From assembly GCA_004570955.1 (NCBI GenBank), contig SPPL01000005.1, positions 80,987 to 144,986 of the forward strand: a DNA stretch of 64,000 bases, given 5' to 3'. The notes under the pieces were generated by a model that saw only the letters and a list, made by a program, of their open reading frames with translations, had not been told where the DNA came from and searched no databases. A program made the translations under genes and the position numbers. Source of the DNA: Jeotgalicoccus nanhaiensis. Lineage in GTDB: Bacteria; Bacillota; Bacilli; Staphylococcales; Salinicoccaceae. Shown piece after piece: positions 52,232 to 61,824 of this stretch. Within the stretch, counting starts at the first letter, position 1, and each line of letters opens with the position of its first letter.

Positions 52232-54034
52232 CTATTCCACTGTAACCGACTTCGCAAGGTTACGCGGTTTATCTACATCATTTCCTCTGTGCAGTGCTGC
52301 ATAGTATGAAATCAGCTGGTAGACTACAACGGATACTAATGGTGTCAGCATGTCATCCACTCTCGGGATAACATACGCATCGCCTTCCTGCTCCAGTCCT
52401 TCCATTGCTACGACACATACGTTCGCGCCCCGGGCTTTCACTTCCTGTGCGTTACTTCTAATATTCAAGTCCACTTTTTCTTGTGTAGAGAGTGCAAAGA
52501 CCGGTGTGCCTTCTTCTATTAAGGCAATCGTTCCGTGCTTCAGCTCTCCGCCGGCAAAGCCTTCTGCCTGGATATACGATATTTCTTTCAGCTTCAACGC
52601 GCCTTCGAGACCGACATAGTAATCCATTGCTCTGCCGATAAAGAACGCGTTTCTCGAAGTTTCAAGATAGCTTTTCACGATTTCTTCTATCTTGTCAGCG
52701 TCTTCTATCACCGCTGTGATAGCCGTTGTAACTTTAGCGAGCTCAGACATCAAGTTCATATCCGATACTTTGTTCAGCTCTCTTGCCGTCACTGCTGCCG
52801 TAATCGCAAGCACTGCAATCTGTGCTACATAGGCTTTTGTCGATGCCACTGCAATCTCCGGTCCGGCATGCAGGATTAATGTTTCATCCGCTTCCCGCGA
52901 CAACGTTGATCCCGGCACATTTGTAATCGTTAAGGATTTGTAGCCTTTTTCTTTAATATCAACAAGCACTGCCCGGCTGTCCGCTGTTTCTCCGGATTGT
53001 GAAATGAAGATAAATAACGGATTTTCTGATAAGAGCGGCGTGTTATAAACAAATTCTGATGCCACATGGACTTCTGTCGGTACGCCTGCCCATTTTTCAA
53101 AGTATTCTTTACCGATCAGTCCGGCGTGATAACTCGTACCTGCTGCAATAATATATAAACGGTCTGCTTCGTTAAGCTGTTTAATTATATTTTTATCGAT
53201 TTTTAAATCACCGTTATCATCCTGGTATTCTTTTATAATTTTACGCATGACCTGCGGCTGTTCATTAATTTCCTTAATCATATAATGCGGATAAGTGCCA
53301 AGTTCCGTATCGCTTGCATCGATTTCCGCAATATAAGACTCACGCTCGATTTCTGTTCCTTCCATATCTCTGATAATCATCTGATCTTCCATCAGCTGGA
53401 TGACTTCACCGTCCATCAGCTCTACGAATTCATTTGTTAATTCAAGCATGGCCATAGCATCTGATGTAATAACGTTGAAGCCGTCACCTTTTCCTAAAAG
53501 CAGCGGTGATTTATTTTTCGCTGCATAAATAGTATGGTCATCTTCATTATCCAAAAGACCGATTGCATATGAGCCGTGCAGCAGTGACAGTGTTTTTTGA
53601 AATGCTTCAAGTGTCGATGAGCCTTCTTGTGCAAATTTCGCAACGAGCTGCACGATAATTTCCGTATCAGTATCCGACATAAGTTTTGTATCGTTTAAAT
53701 ACTCTTCTTTTAACTGTTTGTAGTTCTCAATCACACCATTATGCACCAGTGTGAATCTTTTATCCGAACTCTGATGAGGGTGTGAATTCGTTACACTTGG
53801 TTCCCCGTGCGTTGCCCAGCGTGTATGGCCGATACCGGTTGTCCCGCTGAAATCTTCATCCACTCTTTTACGCAGATCGGCAATTCTTCCTTTTTCTTTA
53901 AACACTTTAGTTTCTGTTTCATTCTTTACTGCAACACCAGCTGAATCGTAGCCCCGGTATTCCAGCTTTTCAAGTCCTTTTAACAATATTTCCTTCGTAT
54001 CTGATGATCCAATATATCCAACAATTCCGCACAT
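52232..54034 (-). CDS. glmS: Glutamine-fructose-6-phosphate aminotransferase
   Basis: A 600-residue enzyme making glucosamine-6-phosphate from fructose-6-phosphate and glutamine. Cys2 in MCGIVGYIG is the glutaminase nucleophile, HTRWATHG (about 70) belongs to the same domain, and two SIS isomerase repeats follow (SQSGETADS near 345). AAGGAG lies eight bases before the ATG. Its leader is a glmS ribozyme, so expression falls when glucosamine-6-phosphate is plentiful. It feeds GlmM, encoded about 3.5 kb further on. Confidence 0.97.
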   Translation of the reverse strand: MCGIVGYIGSSDTKEILLKGLEKLEYRGYDSAGVAVKNETETKVFKEKGRIADLRKRVDEDFSGTTGIGHTRWATHGEPSVTNSHPHQSSDKRFTLVHNGVIENYKQLKEEYLNDTKLMSDTDTEIIVQLVAKFAQEGSSTLEAFQKTLSLLHGSYAIGLLDNEDDHTIYAAKNKSPLLLGKGDGFNVITSDAMAMLELTNEFVELMDGEVIQLMEDQMIIRDMEGTEIERESYIAEIDASDTELGTYPHYMIKEINEQPQVMRKIIKEYQDDNGDLKIDKNIIKQLNEADRLYIIAAGTSYHAGLIGKEYFEKWAGVPTEVHVASEFVYNTPLLSENPLFIFISQSGETADSRAVLVDIKEKGYKSLTITNVPGSTLSREADETLILHAGPEIAVASTKAYVAQIAVLAITAAVTARELNKVSDMNLMSELAKVTTAITAVIEDADKIEEIVKSYLETSRNAFFIGRAMDYYVGLEGALKLKEISYIQAEGFAGGELKHGTIALIEEGTPVFALSTQEKVDLNIRSNAQEVKARGANVCVVAMEGLEQEGDAYVIPRVDDMLTPLVSVVVYQLISYYAALHRGNDVDKPRNLAKSVTVE

Positions 54035-54063
54035 AAGATAAACTCCTTCTGTAATGTTTTAGG

Positions 54064-54225
54064 TTTTGTGGAATATCTGCTCTGTCAGACCGGTTGCCCG
54101 GAAGTTTTAACAGATAAACTTACGAATACTTCAGTATCCGGGACAGTATCCGCCGAATGTTCGATCACTGCCCTCCTCGTCAACAGTACTGTGTACTGCT
54201 CAGGCGCTATTCCGATTTCTTTACA
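54064..54225 (-). ncRNA. glmS ribozyme (glucosamine-6-phosphate-responsive)
   Basis: On minus the leader carries the conserved core: AATAGCGCC at the cleavage site (cut between 54208 and 54207), then TTGACGAGGAGGGCAGT, TCGAACATTCGGCGG and TGTCCCGG in the usual order and spacing. The stem AGTAC/GTACT (P2 region) is present. It lies 30 bp before the glmS start. Self-cleavage with glucosamine-6-phosphate leads to mRNA decay. Confidence 0.95.
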
Positions 54226-54253
54226 AGCTGTCCTCCTTTATAGTCAGAATAAA

Positions 54254-54282
54254 ATTGTAATTTATTTTTTTCCTTATTACAA
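54254..54282 (-). promoter_or_regulatory. Probable glmS promoter
   Basis: On minus: -35 TTGTAA (54277-54282), 17-bp spacer, -10 TACAAT (54254-54259). The expected start at about 54247 gives a short leader before the ribozyme. Confidence 0.55.
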
Positions 54283-54388
54283 GATTTTTTTACCTTTTAA
54301 TGGTAAAAAATATATTCAAGAGAAGATTTTTGTTTCTATTTTCGTTTTGAATGACAGTGTGACTTTCTTGATGTCAGTCAAAGCTGTT

Positions 54389-54690
54389 TATCGGACACTG
54401 TCAATTTCACGGTGTCCGACAAATACAGTTATCGGACACCGTCAATTCCGCGGTGTCCGACAAATACGGTTATCGGACACTGTCAATTCCACGGTGTCCG
54501 ACAAATACGGTTATCAGACACTGTCAATTTCACGGTGTCCGACAAATACGGTTATCAGACACTGTCAATTTCACGGTGTCCGACAAATACGGTTATCGGA
54601 CACTGTCAATTCCACGATGTCTGACAAATACGGTTATCGGACACCGTCAATTCCGCGGTGTCCGACAAATACGGTTATCAGACACCATCA
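54389..54690. repeat. Seven and a partial copy of a 41-bp hairpin repeat
   Basis: Seven full units start at 54389 and repeat every 41 bp to 54675; a broken eighth runs to about 54690. Each reads TATCGGACACTGTCAATTTC with the closing arm ACGGTGTCCGACAA, and folds as a 14-bp stem with a 7-base loop. Units vary at a few bases in the arms, often in a matched way (CACTGT/ACGGTG against CACCGT/GCGGTG). The family is the same as at 11597-11719. It lies between ywbE-like and glmS, just upstream of the glmS promoter. Frames here are not coding. Confidence 0.9.
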
Positions 54691-54766
54691 GCAACCAGCA
54701 GCCCCATAATCCTCGCTTATAACAAAAAAACAGGAACGATTTATCATTCATTCCCGCTTCAATCAC

Positions 54767-54961
54767 TTATTCAATTATTTCCTTCACTCTGCCGACTGTG
54801 CCGTCTTCGAGCTTCACTTTAATACCGTGATGGTGATTTGCAGAGTTCGTTAGTATTCTTGCTACAACGCCCTCGGTCAATTCACCGCTTCTCTGGTGAT
54901 GTTTCTGCACAACTTTCACTGTGCTGCCGACTTTAATGTCTGCTCTTTTTGTTCCGTCCAT
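54767..54961 (-). CDS. YwbE family protein
   Basis: A 64-residue basic protein whose start DGTKRADIKVGSTVKVV and centre HHQRSGELTEGVVARIL are the YwbE family pattern; it ends with GTVGRVKEIIE. It looks like a small beta-rich, KOW-like fold; the function of the family is unknown. AGGAG precedes the ATG. A poor stem with a TTTTTTT run follows at about 54722-54755. Confidence 0.85.
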   Translation of the reverse strand: MDGTKRADIKVGSTVKVVQKHHQRSGELTEGVVARILTNSANHHHGIKVKLEDGTVGRVKEIIE

Positions 54962-55128
54962 AATGATTCTCCTCTTTTATATTCATTTAAATCAATAATA
55001 ACATGTTCACCTTAATTTTATCTCACCGCCCTCGGCTTACGGACTTAACATTAACTAATATTTGTTCAGAAAAAGTTATATTTATGTCAAAAAAGTGTTA
55101 TAATATACAGGTCAGAGGAGGTCACATC

Positions 55129-55662
55129 ATGAAAGGTAAAACTCATATCATCGGTGGTGTCGCATCCAGTCTGGCAGTCGCTCATTTTACATACGCCGAT
55201 CCGGTTTTATTAATTGGCGCCGGTATTGCGGGGTCTTTAATTCCCGATATTTGCCACGGCGGCAGCAAGATTGGCAAGACGTTTCCGTTGCTCTCGAAGT
55301 TAATTAACTTCGTTTTCGGTCATCGTTCTTTTACACACAGCCTGCTGTTTATCGTACTGATTGCTTTTCTTGTCGATTACTTCTTTCCGAATGACGCGTT
55401 AAAGCTCGGTTTGATTACGGGCATGATCAGTCATTACCTATTGGATATGGCAACTAAAAGCGGCATTCAGCTGTTTTTCCCGATAAACTTCAAGGTCAGA
55501 TTACCCATTACTACCCGCACGGGCAGTTTTGCTGAAAATATTATTTTCAGCCTGCTGTGTCTCGTTTCATTATATTTTGGTTTTCAGGTTTTAGGTGTAT
55601 ACATATTTAATTTTATTAATGATTTTAATATGGGAGAGTTTTTAGCTGCACCAGCATATTAA
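55129..55662 (+). CDS. YdjM-like membrane-bound metal-dependent hydrolase
   Basis: A 177-residue protein with four to five spans. The YdjM/DUF457 family signs are a start of KGKTHIIGG, LIPDICHGGSKIGK, GHRSFTHSLLF and MISHYLLDMAT, whose His and Asp residues form the metal site. ATG 55129 follows GAGGAGG by six bases; a frame opening at 55003 has no site. In other bacteria some members are LexA-regulated; no LexA box was seen here. TATAAT lies at about 55099. Confidence 0.85.
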   Translation: MKGKTHIIGGVASSLAVAHFTYADPVLLIGAGIAGSLIPDICHGGSKIGKTFPLLSKLINFVFGHRSFTHSLLFIVLIAFLVDYFFPNDALKLGLITGMISHYLLDMATKSGIQLFFPINFKVRLPITTRTGSFAENIIFSLLCLVSLYFGFQVLGVYIFNFINDFNMGEFLAAPAY

Positions 55663-55673
55663 AATCATACATA

Positions 55674-55707
55674 AAAAAGCGAAGCCGGAGACTCGGCTTC
55701 GCTTTTA
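55674..55707. terminator. Bidirectional terminator
   Basis: AAAAGCGAAGCCG / CGGCTTCGCTTTT between the YdjM-like and the convergent formaldehyde dehydrogenase gene. Confidence 0.88.
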
Positions 55708-55713
55708 CTATAT

Positions 55714-56928
55714 TTATTTCAGCATTCCGTGCGGATCAATCACAAATTTTTTAGCAACACCGCTGTCGAAGTCTTTATATCCTCCCGGCGCCTCATCCAG
55801 ACTGATAACAGTTGCATTGACTGCTTTTGCTATTTGCGCCTGTCCTGAAAGTACAGCTCTCATTAAATCTCTGTTATACTTCATCGCAGGTGTCTGTCCA
55901 GTTGCAAAGCTGTGTGCTTTTGCCCAGCCGAGCCCAAATCTTACTTTCAGCGACCCTGTCTGCGCATCTTTGTCTGAAGCACCTGGATCCTCTGTTACAT
56001 AGAGGCCGGGAATACCGAGCCCGCCGCCTGCCTGAGTAACATCCATAATCGTGTTCAGCACCTGTGCCGGTTTTTCTTCAGCTCCTTCACCGTGACCGGA
56101 TGCTTCAAAGCCTACCGCATCGACAGAGCAATCCACTTCCGGCACACCAAGAAGCTGCTCAATCTGTTCGCCGAGCCTGTCATGTTTAGTGAGATTGACA
56201 GTGTCGCAGCCAAAACTCTCTGCCTGTTTCAGTCTGTCATCTTTCATGTCACCAACGATTACTCTCGAAGCTCCGAGCAATTGAGCAGAATGGGCTGCCG
56301 CCAGTCCTACCGGACCTGCACCTGCGATATATACTGTAGAGCCTGTTCTTACTCCCGCCGTGTACGCACCGTGATATCCTGTAGGAAAAATATCCGACAG
56401 CATTGTCAAGTCGAGTATTTTCTCCATAGCTTGTTCTTTATCAGGAAATACAAGTAACTGGAAATCTGCATAAGGCACCATAACATACTCAGACTGGCCG
56501 CCTACCCAGCCGCCCATATCCACATAACCGTAAGCTGCCCCCGGTCTTTCAGGGTTAACATTTGTACAAATATGTGTCTTCTGCTCCCGGCACATTACGC
56601 AGCGTCCGCAGGCAATATTAAATGGTACAGAAGCGATGTCTCCTTTTTTTACAAACTCAACATCTCTGCCGACTTCAATAACTTCACCTGTAATTTCATG
56701 TCCGAGTACCAGACCCTCCGGTGCTGTTGTTCTACCTCTGACCATATGCTGGTCACTGCCGCAGATGTTCGTTGTAATGACTTTCAATATGACACCGTGC
56801 TCGCATTTACGTCCCACGTTCGACTTAGGTACTCCCGGCCCATCTCTTAAGACCAGGTCTGGATATTTAATATCCTGCACTTCTACGCTGCCGTTTCCCG
56901 TGTACACTACGCCGCGATTTCCCTGCAT
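55714..56928 (-). CDS. fdhA: Formaldehyde dehydrogenase, glutathione-independent type
   Basis: A 404-residue zinc alcohol dehydrogenase of the glutathione-independent formaldehyde dehydrogenase group. The catalytic zinc region is NICGSDQHMVRG (about 55-66) with GHEITGEV; the structural zinc Cys lie in CGRCVMCREQKTHIC (about 112-126); AGAGPVGLAAAHSA is the nucleotide loop. The insert around 255-300 is typical of this group. It likely oxidises formaldehyde or related aldehydes with NAD. It is 30 bp after the HbpS-like gene and shares its promoter. Confidence 0.9.
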   Translation of the reverse strand: MQGNRGVVYTGNGSVEVQDIKYPDLVLRDGPGVPKSNVGRKCEHGVILKVITTNICGSDQHMVRGRTTAPEGLVLGHEITGEVIEVGRDVEFVKKGDIASVPFNIACGRCVMCREQKTHICTNVNPERPGAAYGYVDMGGWVGGQSEYVMVPYADFQLLVFPDKEQAMEKILDLTMLSDIFPTGYHGAYTAGVRTGSTVYIAGAGPVGLAAAHSAQLLGASRVIVGDMKDDRLKQAESFGCDTVNLTKHDRLGEQIEQLLGVPEVDCSVDAVGFEASGHGEGAEEKPAQVLNTIMDVTQAGGGLGIPGLYVTEDPGASDKDAQTGSLKVRFGLGWAKAHSFATGQTPAMKYNRDLMRAVLSGQAQIAKAVNATVISLDEAPGGYKDFDSGVAKKFVIDPHGMLK

Positions 56929-56958
56929 AATACCCCTCCTATTGTTTTAAGCTGTCTC

Positions 56959-57375
56959 TTACAAATCCTCTGCTTCAAACGCTTTAACACCGGCTTCCGC
57001 AACTTTTACGTCGTTCTCTACACTGCTGCCGCTGACCCCGATTGCCCCTGCTACTTTTCCGTCTTTCTCCAGAGGGAAACCGCCTCCGAAAACAACGATT
57101 CGTCCCTGATTGGTCGTGTTCAATCCGTAAAGTTCCGCCTTCGGAACTGTTGCTTCTGCCAGATCTGAAGTCGGCATTTTTAGAGCAACAGAAGTCCATG
57201 CTTTGTTCTCGGCAATATCAACACTCGCCAGCCACGCATCATCCATTCGGTGGCTTGCCACCAGGTTTCCCCCTTCGTCCAGTACTGTAATCACCATCTG
57301 CACACCAATATTCGAAGCTTCTTCTTCCGCAGCTGCAATGAGTTTTTTCGCTGTTGCCAAGTTAATTCCGGCCAT
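56959..57375 (-). CDS. HbpS/GlcG family protein (DUF336)
   Basis: A 138-residue protein. The conserved pattern AEEEASNIGVQMVITVLDEGGNLV (in part) near the start, KAWTSVALKMPTSDL, and the Gly-rich VVFGGGFPLEKDGKVAGAIGVSGS define the GlcG/HbpS fold, some of which bind haem or help dehydrogenases. ATG 57375 follows GGAGGAG. It is cotranscribed with fdhA, an uncommon pairing that suggests an accessory role in aldehyde metabolism; this is inference. Confidence 0.88.
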   Translation of the reverse strand: MAGINLATAKKLIAAAEEEASNIGVQMVITVLDEGGNLVASHRMDDAWLASVDIAENKAWTSVALKMPTSDLAEATVPKAELYGLNTTNQGRIVVFGGGFPLEKDGKVAGAIGVSGSSVENDVKVAEAGVKAFEAEDL

Positions 57376-57482
57376 TAAAATTTCTCCTCCCATGAAAAAT
57401 TTAAATGATATTAGCAGCCTCATCCCGGGCTCGGTTATATGCTTTTACTAATTTAAATAATTTTATCAGCTTCGTTAACCCA

Positions 57483-57511
57483 ATATTATCCCGGACTGAA
57501 TTTTCAGTCAA
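57483..57511 (-). promoter_or_regulatory. Promoter with palindrome for the HbpS-fdhA operon
   Basis: On minus: -35 TTGACT (57506-57511), 17-bp spacer, -10 TAATAT (57483-57488). The palindrome GACTGAA-AA-TTCAGTC (57494-57509) overlaps the -35 and is a good operator candidate. Confidence 0.72.
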
Positions 57512-57541
57512 TAAAAGTGATACGCTATAATTGATATAAAA

Positions 57542-57571
57542 AAACATCATTCCTTTTTGGGAATGATGTTT
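57542..57571 (-). terminator. Terminator after glmM
   Basis: AAACATCATTCC / GGAATGATGTTT with a six-base loop, ten bases after the stop; TTTTTTT on minus. Confidence 0.85.
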
Positions 57572-57581
57572 GAGTTTATAT

Positions 57582-58934
57582 TTATTTGTCGAGTCCCATT
57601 TCAGCTGCTACAACTTCCGCAATTTCCTGGCTGTAGCTGGCTGCAAGTTCTTCCGTTTCAGCTTCCACCATCACACGGACAAGCGGTTCAGTTCCCGAAG
57701 CTCGAACGAGAATACGTCCGTTGCCGGCCATACGCTCTTCTACATCAGCCATTACTTTCTTAACTGCTTCATTGTTCGTAACGTTATGCTTGTCGCTTAC
57801 ACGCACGTTTACTAGCTCCTGAGGGAACGTCTCTACCATTGCTGCAAGCTCACTCATTTTCTTGCCTGATTCTTTAACAATTGCCGCTAAATGAATACCT
57901 GTTAACAATCCGTCACCTGTCGTGTTATAATCCATCATCACGATATGGCCTGACTGTTCACCGCCTAATGAATAGCCGCCTTCACGCATTTCAGCTACAA
58001 CATATCTGTCGCCGACCTTGGTTTTATCGGATTTCATGCCGTGTTCTTCCAGCGCTTTATAGAAACCTAGGTTACTCATCACCGTTGAAACAACTGTGTC
58101 GTCTTTCAGTTCACCTTTTTCTTTCAATGACTGGGCAAGGATAAACATAATCTTATCGCCGTCGACGATCTCTCCTTTTTCATCCACTGCAATAATGCGG
58201 TCCCCGTCGCCGTCGAAGGCAAGGCCGAAATCGCACTTTTCTTCTTTAACGAGCTCCTGGAGTTTTTCAGGATGTGTTGAACCTACGCCTGCATTTATGT
58301 TAGTGCCATCCGGACTGCTTCCGACTGTCGCTGTATCTGCTTCCAAATCGCCGAATAAGTACGGTCCTAAGTGATACGTCGAACCATGTGCACCGTCAAG
58401 ACCAATTTTCAGTCCTTCAAAGTCAGTATCGATTGTTGATTTCAAGTAGCTTAAGTATTTTTGTCCGCCTTCAAAGTAATCTGAAATTGTGCCGACTGAA
58501 ACACCTGTCGGTCTTGGCAGATTATCTTCTTTGCTGTCTAAGAGCGCTTCAATTTCAGCTTCCTGTTCATCAGTCAGCTTGAAACCGTCCGGGCCGAAGA
58601 ATTTAATACCGTTATCTTCAACCGGATTATGCGACGCAGAGATCATTACTCCTGCATTTGCTTCCATATCCTTAGTCAGGTAAGCAACTCCCGGCGTAGA
58701 AATGACGCCTAAACGCATGACTTCGGCACCGATTGATAATAGTCCTGCGATGAGCGCAGATTCCAGCATTTCTCCTGAAATACGCGTATCTTTCCCAACT
58801 AACACGCGTGGATGCTCTTCGCCTTTTTCAAGTAGAGCGTAACCGCCAAAACGGCCTAATTTAAATGCCAGTTCCGGTGTTAATCCTTCGTTTGCAATAC
58901 CTCTAACTCCATCTGTCCCAAAATACTTTCCCAT
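57582..58934 (-). CDS. glmM: Phosphoglucosamine mutase
   Basis: A 450-residue enzyme turning glucosamine-6-phosphate into glucosamine-1-phosphate. Active Ser101 lies in ISASHNP, the Mg2+ loop DGDGDR near 245, and GGEQSGH (about 330) binds sugar. ATG 58934 follows AAAGGAG. It comes after cdaR (24 bp) in a cdaA-cdaR-glmM cluster that is conserved in Firmicutes, where GlmM also binds and restrains CdaA. Confidence 0.96.
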   Translation of the reverse strand: MGKYFGTDGVRGIANEGLTPELAFKLGRFGGYALLEKGEEHPRVLVGKDTRISGEMLESALIAGLLSIGAEVMRLGVISTPGVAYLTKDMEANAGVMISASHNPVEDNGIKFFGPDGFKLTDEQEAEIEALLDSKEDNLPRPTGVSVGTISDYFEGGQKYLSYLKSTIDTDFEGLKIGLDGAHGSTYHLGPYLFGDLEADTATVGSSPDGTNINAGVGSTHPEKLQELVKEEKCDFGLAFDGDGDRIIAVDEKGEIVDGDKIMFILAQSLKEKGELKDDTVVSTVMSNLGFYKALEEHGMKSDKTKVGDRYVVAEMREGGYSLGGEQSGHIVMMDYNTTGDGLLTGIHLAAIVKESGKKMSELAAMVETFPQELVNVRVSDKHNVTNNEAVKKVMADVEERMAGNGRILVRASGTEPLVRVMVEAETEELAASYSQEIAEVVAAEMGLDK

Positions 58935-58958
58935 AATAATCTCCTTTTTAAGCAGCAA

Positions 58959-59906
58959 TTATTCGTCTTTTTCTATCGTGACATCCGCTTCGAGTACAGC
59001 AGGTTCACTTTTTGTTACATTTTCAGGTAAATCAAGCCGGACATCTTTTGTGCCCGATGACGACATTCCTTCAACATCCACTTCCGCATTGACAGATGTT
59101 ATCGAATTTAATGTTTCACTGTCACCATATATTTCAATTGTATCATGATTTAATTCCACTTCCGACAATGTTCTGCCATCTGCTGTCTCACCGGCCGTTT
59201 CAAGATGGACAGGTACTTCCTTGCTGAGTTCTTCAACGTCAATCTCGATTCTTACTGTCGATGGTTCTATACTTACATCCAGTTTATTATACTGGGCGTC
59301 GAAGGCACTGACTTCAGCTTCTTCAACACGCTCGTTTGTAATACTTGAAGTATCCGACATCATAGCGCGCACGTATTGTATCCGGTTCATCGTACTCTCG
59401 CCGCCGCTGACGGTTACTGTTGACGGCTCAACGTTCACCGTGTCGAGCTGATAGCTCGAACCGATGCGGCCTTCGCTTACTTCTGCCTGAACTTCAAAAG
59501 TCTGGGAGACAAGATTTTGTATAGTCACATTAGCTGTCTCCGGCTGAACGGTGCTTGACACATTTTCAGGCAGGCCGTTCACTGTAAAGAATACTTCGTG
59601 TTCACCAGGTTCACGGTTTCTTAAATCTAAAATCACTTCAAAGTTACGCGTAGCCTGCAGGCGTTTAACGTTTGAATTCGCTCCGCCGAGCTCTACTGTT
59701 ACTTCCTGCGGTACACCTGAAACGTAATACGACTCTTCATCGTAAAGCACTTCGACAGGAATACCTTCAACAAATTGAGTATCGTCTTCAGTCGTGCTGT
59801 CATCGCTGAACAAGTTCATATCTTCAAATACATTATTTGCATTCACATACATAAACAGTGCAAGAAGTAATGCAACGATGCTCAGTCCCAATTTATTTTC
59901 GAGCAA
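58959..59906 (-). CDS. cdaR: CdaR (YbbR-domain) regulator of diadenylate cyclase
   Basis: A 315-residue protein with one N-terminal membrane span (about 5-25) and several YbbR beta domains outside (repeats of about 80 residues, with V-x-V-x-G-G-E and VTVxG patterns). It tunes CdaA activity. The start is TTG 59906, eight bases after GGAGG, overlapping cdaA by 14 bp; an in-frame ATG at 60044 would lie far inside cdaA and has no site. Confidence 0.9.
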   Translation of the reverse strand: MLENKLGLSIVALLLALFMYVNANNVFEDMNLFSDDSTTEDDTQFVEGIPVEVLYDEESYYVSGVPQEVTVELGGANSNVKRLQATRNFEVILDLRNREPGEHEVFFTVNGLPENVSSTVQPETANVTIQNLVSQTFEVQAEVSEGRIGSSYQLDTVNVEPSTVTVSGGESTMNRIQYVRAMMSDTSSITNERVEEAEVSAFDAQYNKLDVSIEPSTVRIEIDVEELSKEVPVHLETAGETADGRTLSEVELNHDTIEIYGDSETLNSITSVNAEVDVEGMSSSGTKDVRLDLPENVTKSEPAVLEADVTIEKDE

Positions 59907-60714
59907 ACAGACCGCCTCCTTCTTTAGCACCGGCAGTAACAAGCCAATGTTTCTGAAGAAGTTCTTCCAGCTTCTCCAGAGTAATTTCTTTTGACATCTT
60001 GCCGCCGTATGTAACTGATACGTTACCTGTTTCTTCCGACACAATTATTGTAAATGCATCGGTCACTTCAGAAATTCCGACAGCCGCTCTGTGGCGGGTA
60101 CCGAGATCCTTTGCAATCTTATTGCTTTCCGACAGCGGCAAATAGCTTCCGGCTGTCGCGATTTTATCGCCCTGGATGATCATTGCCCCATCATGCAGAG
60201 GGGTGTTCGGAATAAAAATATTAATAAGCAGCTGAGAAGAAATTTCTGCATTTAACGGTACACCCGTCTCAATGTAATCCTTCAGCCCTGTTTCTTTTTC
60301 GAGCACAATCAACGCACCGATACGGCGTTTAGCCATGTAGCGTACTGCGGTCACCATATCCTGCCGCATTTTCTCATGCTCGCTGACATCGCTGCCGGCA
60401 CTGCTTCTGAACAGGCTGCCCCGGCCAAGCTGTTCAAGCGCCCGTCTCAACTCGGGCTGGAAGATAACAATAACGGCCAGGAAACCCCATTGAAGCACCA
60501 TATCGAACAGCTGTGTTGTCGTTGTTAAATCTAAAAAATTACTTAATGCCCGTCCAATAATTATGAAAAATATCCCTTTGATTAATTGTACAGCTTTTGT
60601 CCCTTTGATGACCGTCAGGATTAAATAAAAAACGTACCATATAATCACAATGTCAATAATGCTGGTTATAACAAATGATGTAGAGATATTATCAAAAAAG
60701 TTGGCTGTTTCCAT
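59893..60714 (-). CDS. cdaA: Diadenylate cyclase CdaA
   Basis: A 273-residue membrane enzyme making c-di-AMP from two ATP. Three spans (about 10-95) are followed by a DAC domain with DGA (175-177) and the RHR motif in GTRHRA (205-210). ATG 60714 follows GAAAGGA by nine bases; ATG 60747 lies within the XRE gene. It couples to CdaR and GlmM. c-di-AMP controls potassium and osmolyte transport and wall balance. Confidence 0.95.
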   Translation of the reverse strand: METANFFDNISTSFVITSIIDIVIIWYVFYLILTVIKGTKAVQLIKGIFFIIIGRALSNFLDLTTTTQLFDMVLQWGFLAVIVIFQPELRRALEQLGRGSLFRSSAGSDVSEHEKMRQDMVTAVRYMAKRRIGALIVLEKETGLKDYIETGVPLNAEISSQLLINIFIPNTPLHDGAMIIQGDKIATAGSYLPLSESNKIAKDLGTRHRAAVGISEVTDAFTIIVSEETGNVSVTYGGKMSKEITLEKLEELLQKHWLVTAGAKEGGGLFARK

Positions 60715-60736
60715 AATGATTTTCCTTTCTATTATG

Positions 60737-61681
60737 TTATAAGCCACCTAATCTCCCGGTAAGTTCTTCGTACAGACTACCTATTTGCGGTATGCTGGGA
60801 AACTCCTTATCAGGCTCTGGTATTGCTTTTAATAATTGATCAGCTTCTTTTACTCTGTCGAGCTGCCACAGGCTGTATGCCCGCATAATGTCGATATCCG
60901 TTTCCCCGCTATCCGCAAGTTCCAGGACATCTTTATACCTTTCCAGCTTTAAGAGAAGCAGCATTTCAAACTTCTTCAGCTCTTCTTTTTTATAAGTAAT
61001 GCTCAGCCTGGAAGATATCTCATGAATATCTTCAATCAGTCTGTGTGCAGTGTAATATTGTTTAAATATAATATAACATTTTACAAGTGCAAATCGTAAT
61101 TTAATATCGGAAATATTCAATTCATCGAATTTAGTTAACAGATAAACTGTCTCTTCAAGTATATCTATCGCTTCGTCTATCGCTTCGTCTTCCATAAGCA
61201 GTTCTGCTTTTAACAGCACAGCGTTAACGTAATGCTGATTGACAGCGACTGTCGACAATTTCTCGAGCGCTTTATCAGTATGCAGTTTCGTACGTTTTAA
61301 ATCCCCTTTAAATTTAAAATACCGTGCATAAATTAAATGAATTCTTCCGCTGTCCGGCAGCGGCACATCTTCAATTAGTTCGTATTCCTTGTCGATAAAA
61401 TATTTTACAACGTCGTAATCTTCATTGTCTACCTTTAATTCATAATGGCCGATTTCCCGCAGTATTTCAAAATTATTATATTTAAAATGCGAGACTTCTG
61501 CCATAAAATCATTTACAGTACAATTCAGGCGCTTGCTCAACTTTACTAATACGTTGGTGGATGGCTGGACGGTCCCTTTTTCTATCAAACTTAAATAAGT
61601 TCGGGAGATGATCCCGTCAGCCAGTTCTTCCTGGGTTAAATTATTATTATTTCTTATTTCTTTAATTCTTTGACCTATCAT
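60737..61681 (-). CDS. XRE-family helix-turn-helix regulator with TPR-like domain
   Basis: A 314-residue protein: residues 1-65 are an XRE helix-turn-helix (LTQEELADGIISRTYLSLIE and LSKRLNCTVNDF), and the rest (about 70-314) is helical with TPR-like repeats, as in Rgg/PlcR-type peptide-sensing regulators. It ends 22 bp before cdaA on the same strand and looks like the first gene of that operon. ATG 61681 is seven bases after AGGGGG; ATG 61687 is too close. No small peptide gene was recognised nearby. Confidence 0.82.
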   Translation of the reverse strand: MIGQRIKEIRNNNNLTQEELADGIISRTYLSLIEKGTVQPSTNVLVKLSKRLNCTVNDFMAEVSHFKYNNFEILREIGHYELKVDNEDYDVVKYFIDKEYELIEDVPLPDSGRIHLIYARYFKFKGDLKRTKLHTDKALEKLSTVAVNQHYVNAVLLKAELLMEDEAIDEAIDILEETVYLLTKFDELNISDIKLRFALVKCYIIFKQYYTAHRLIEDIHEISSRLSITYKKEELKKFEMLLLLKLERYKDVLELADSGETDIDIMRAYSLWQLDRVKEADQLLKAIPEPDKEFPSIPQIGSLYEELTGRLGGL

Positions 61682-61824
61682 ACTCATCCCCCTAAGTACT
61701 TAACATTTTAATAATACCAAATTCACAATTGTGTAACAAATATTCTCTTTTATTTAAAACCTGTTTAATTGACTATATTTACATTTTACATGATAATGAT
61801 AAGAAAAGTATATGGAGGACATTG

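Noticed and set aside
54068..54709. Open frame of 213 codons on plus
   Set aside because: It runs antisense through the glmS ribozyme and then through the 41-bp repeats; no start signal and no homology seen.
54722..54755. Terminator after the YwbE gene
   Set aside because: The stem is poor (several mismatches) although a T-run follows; not listed as a feature.
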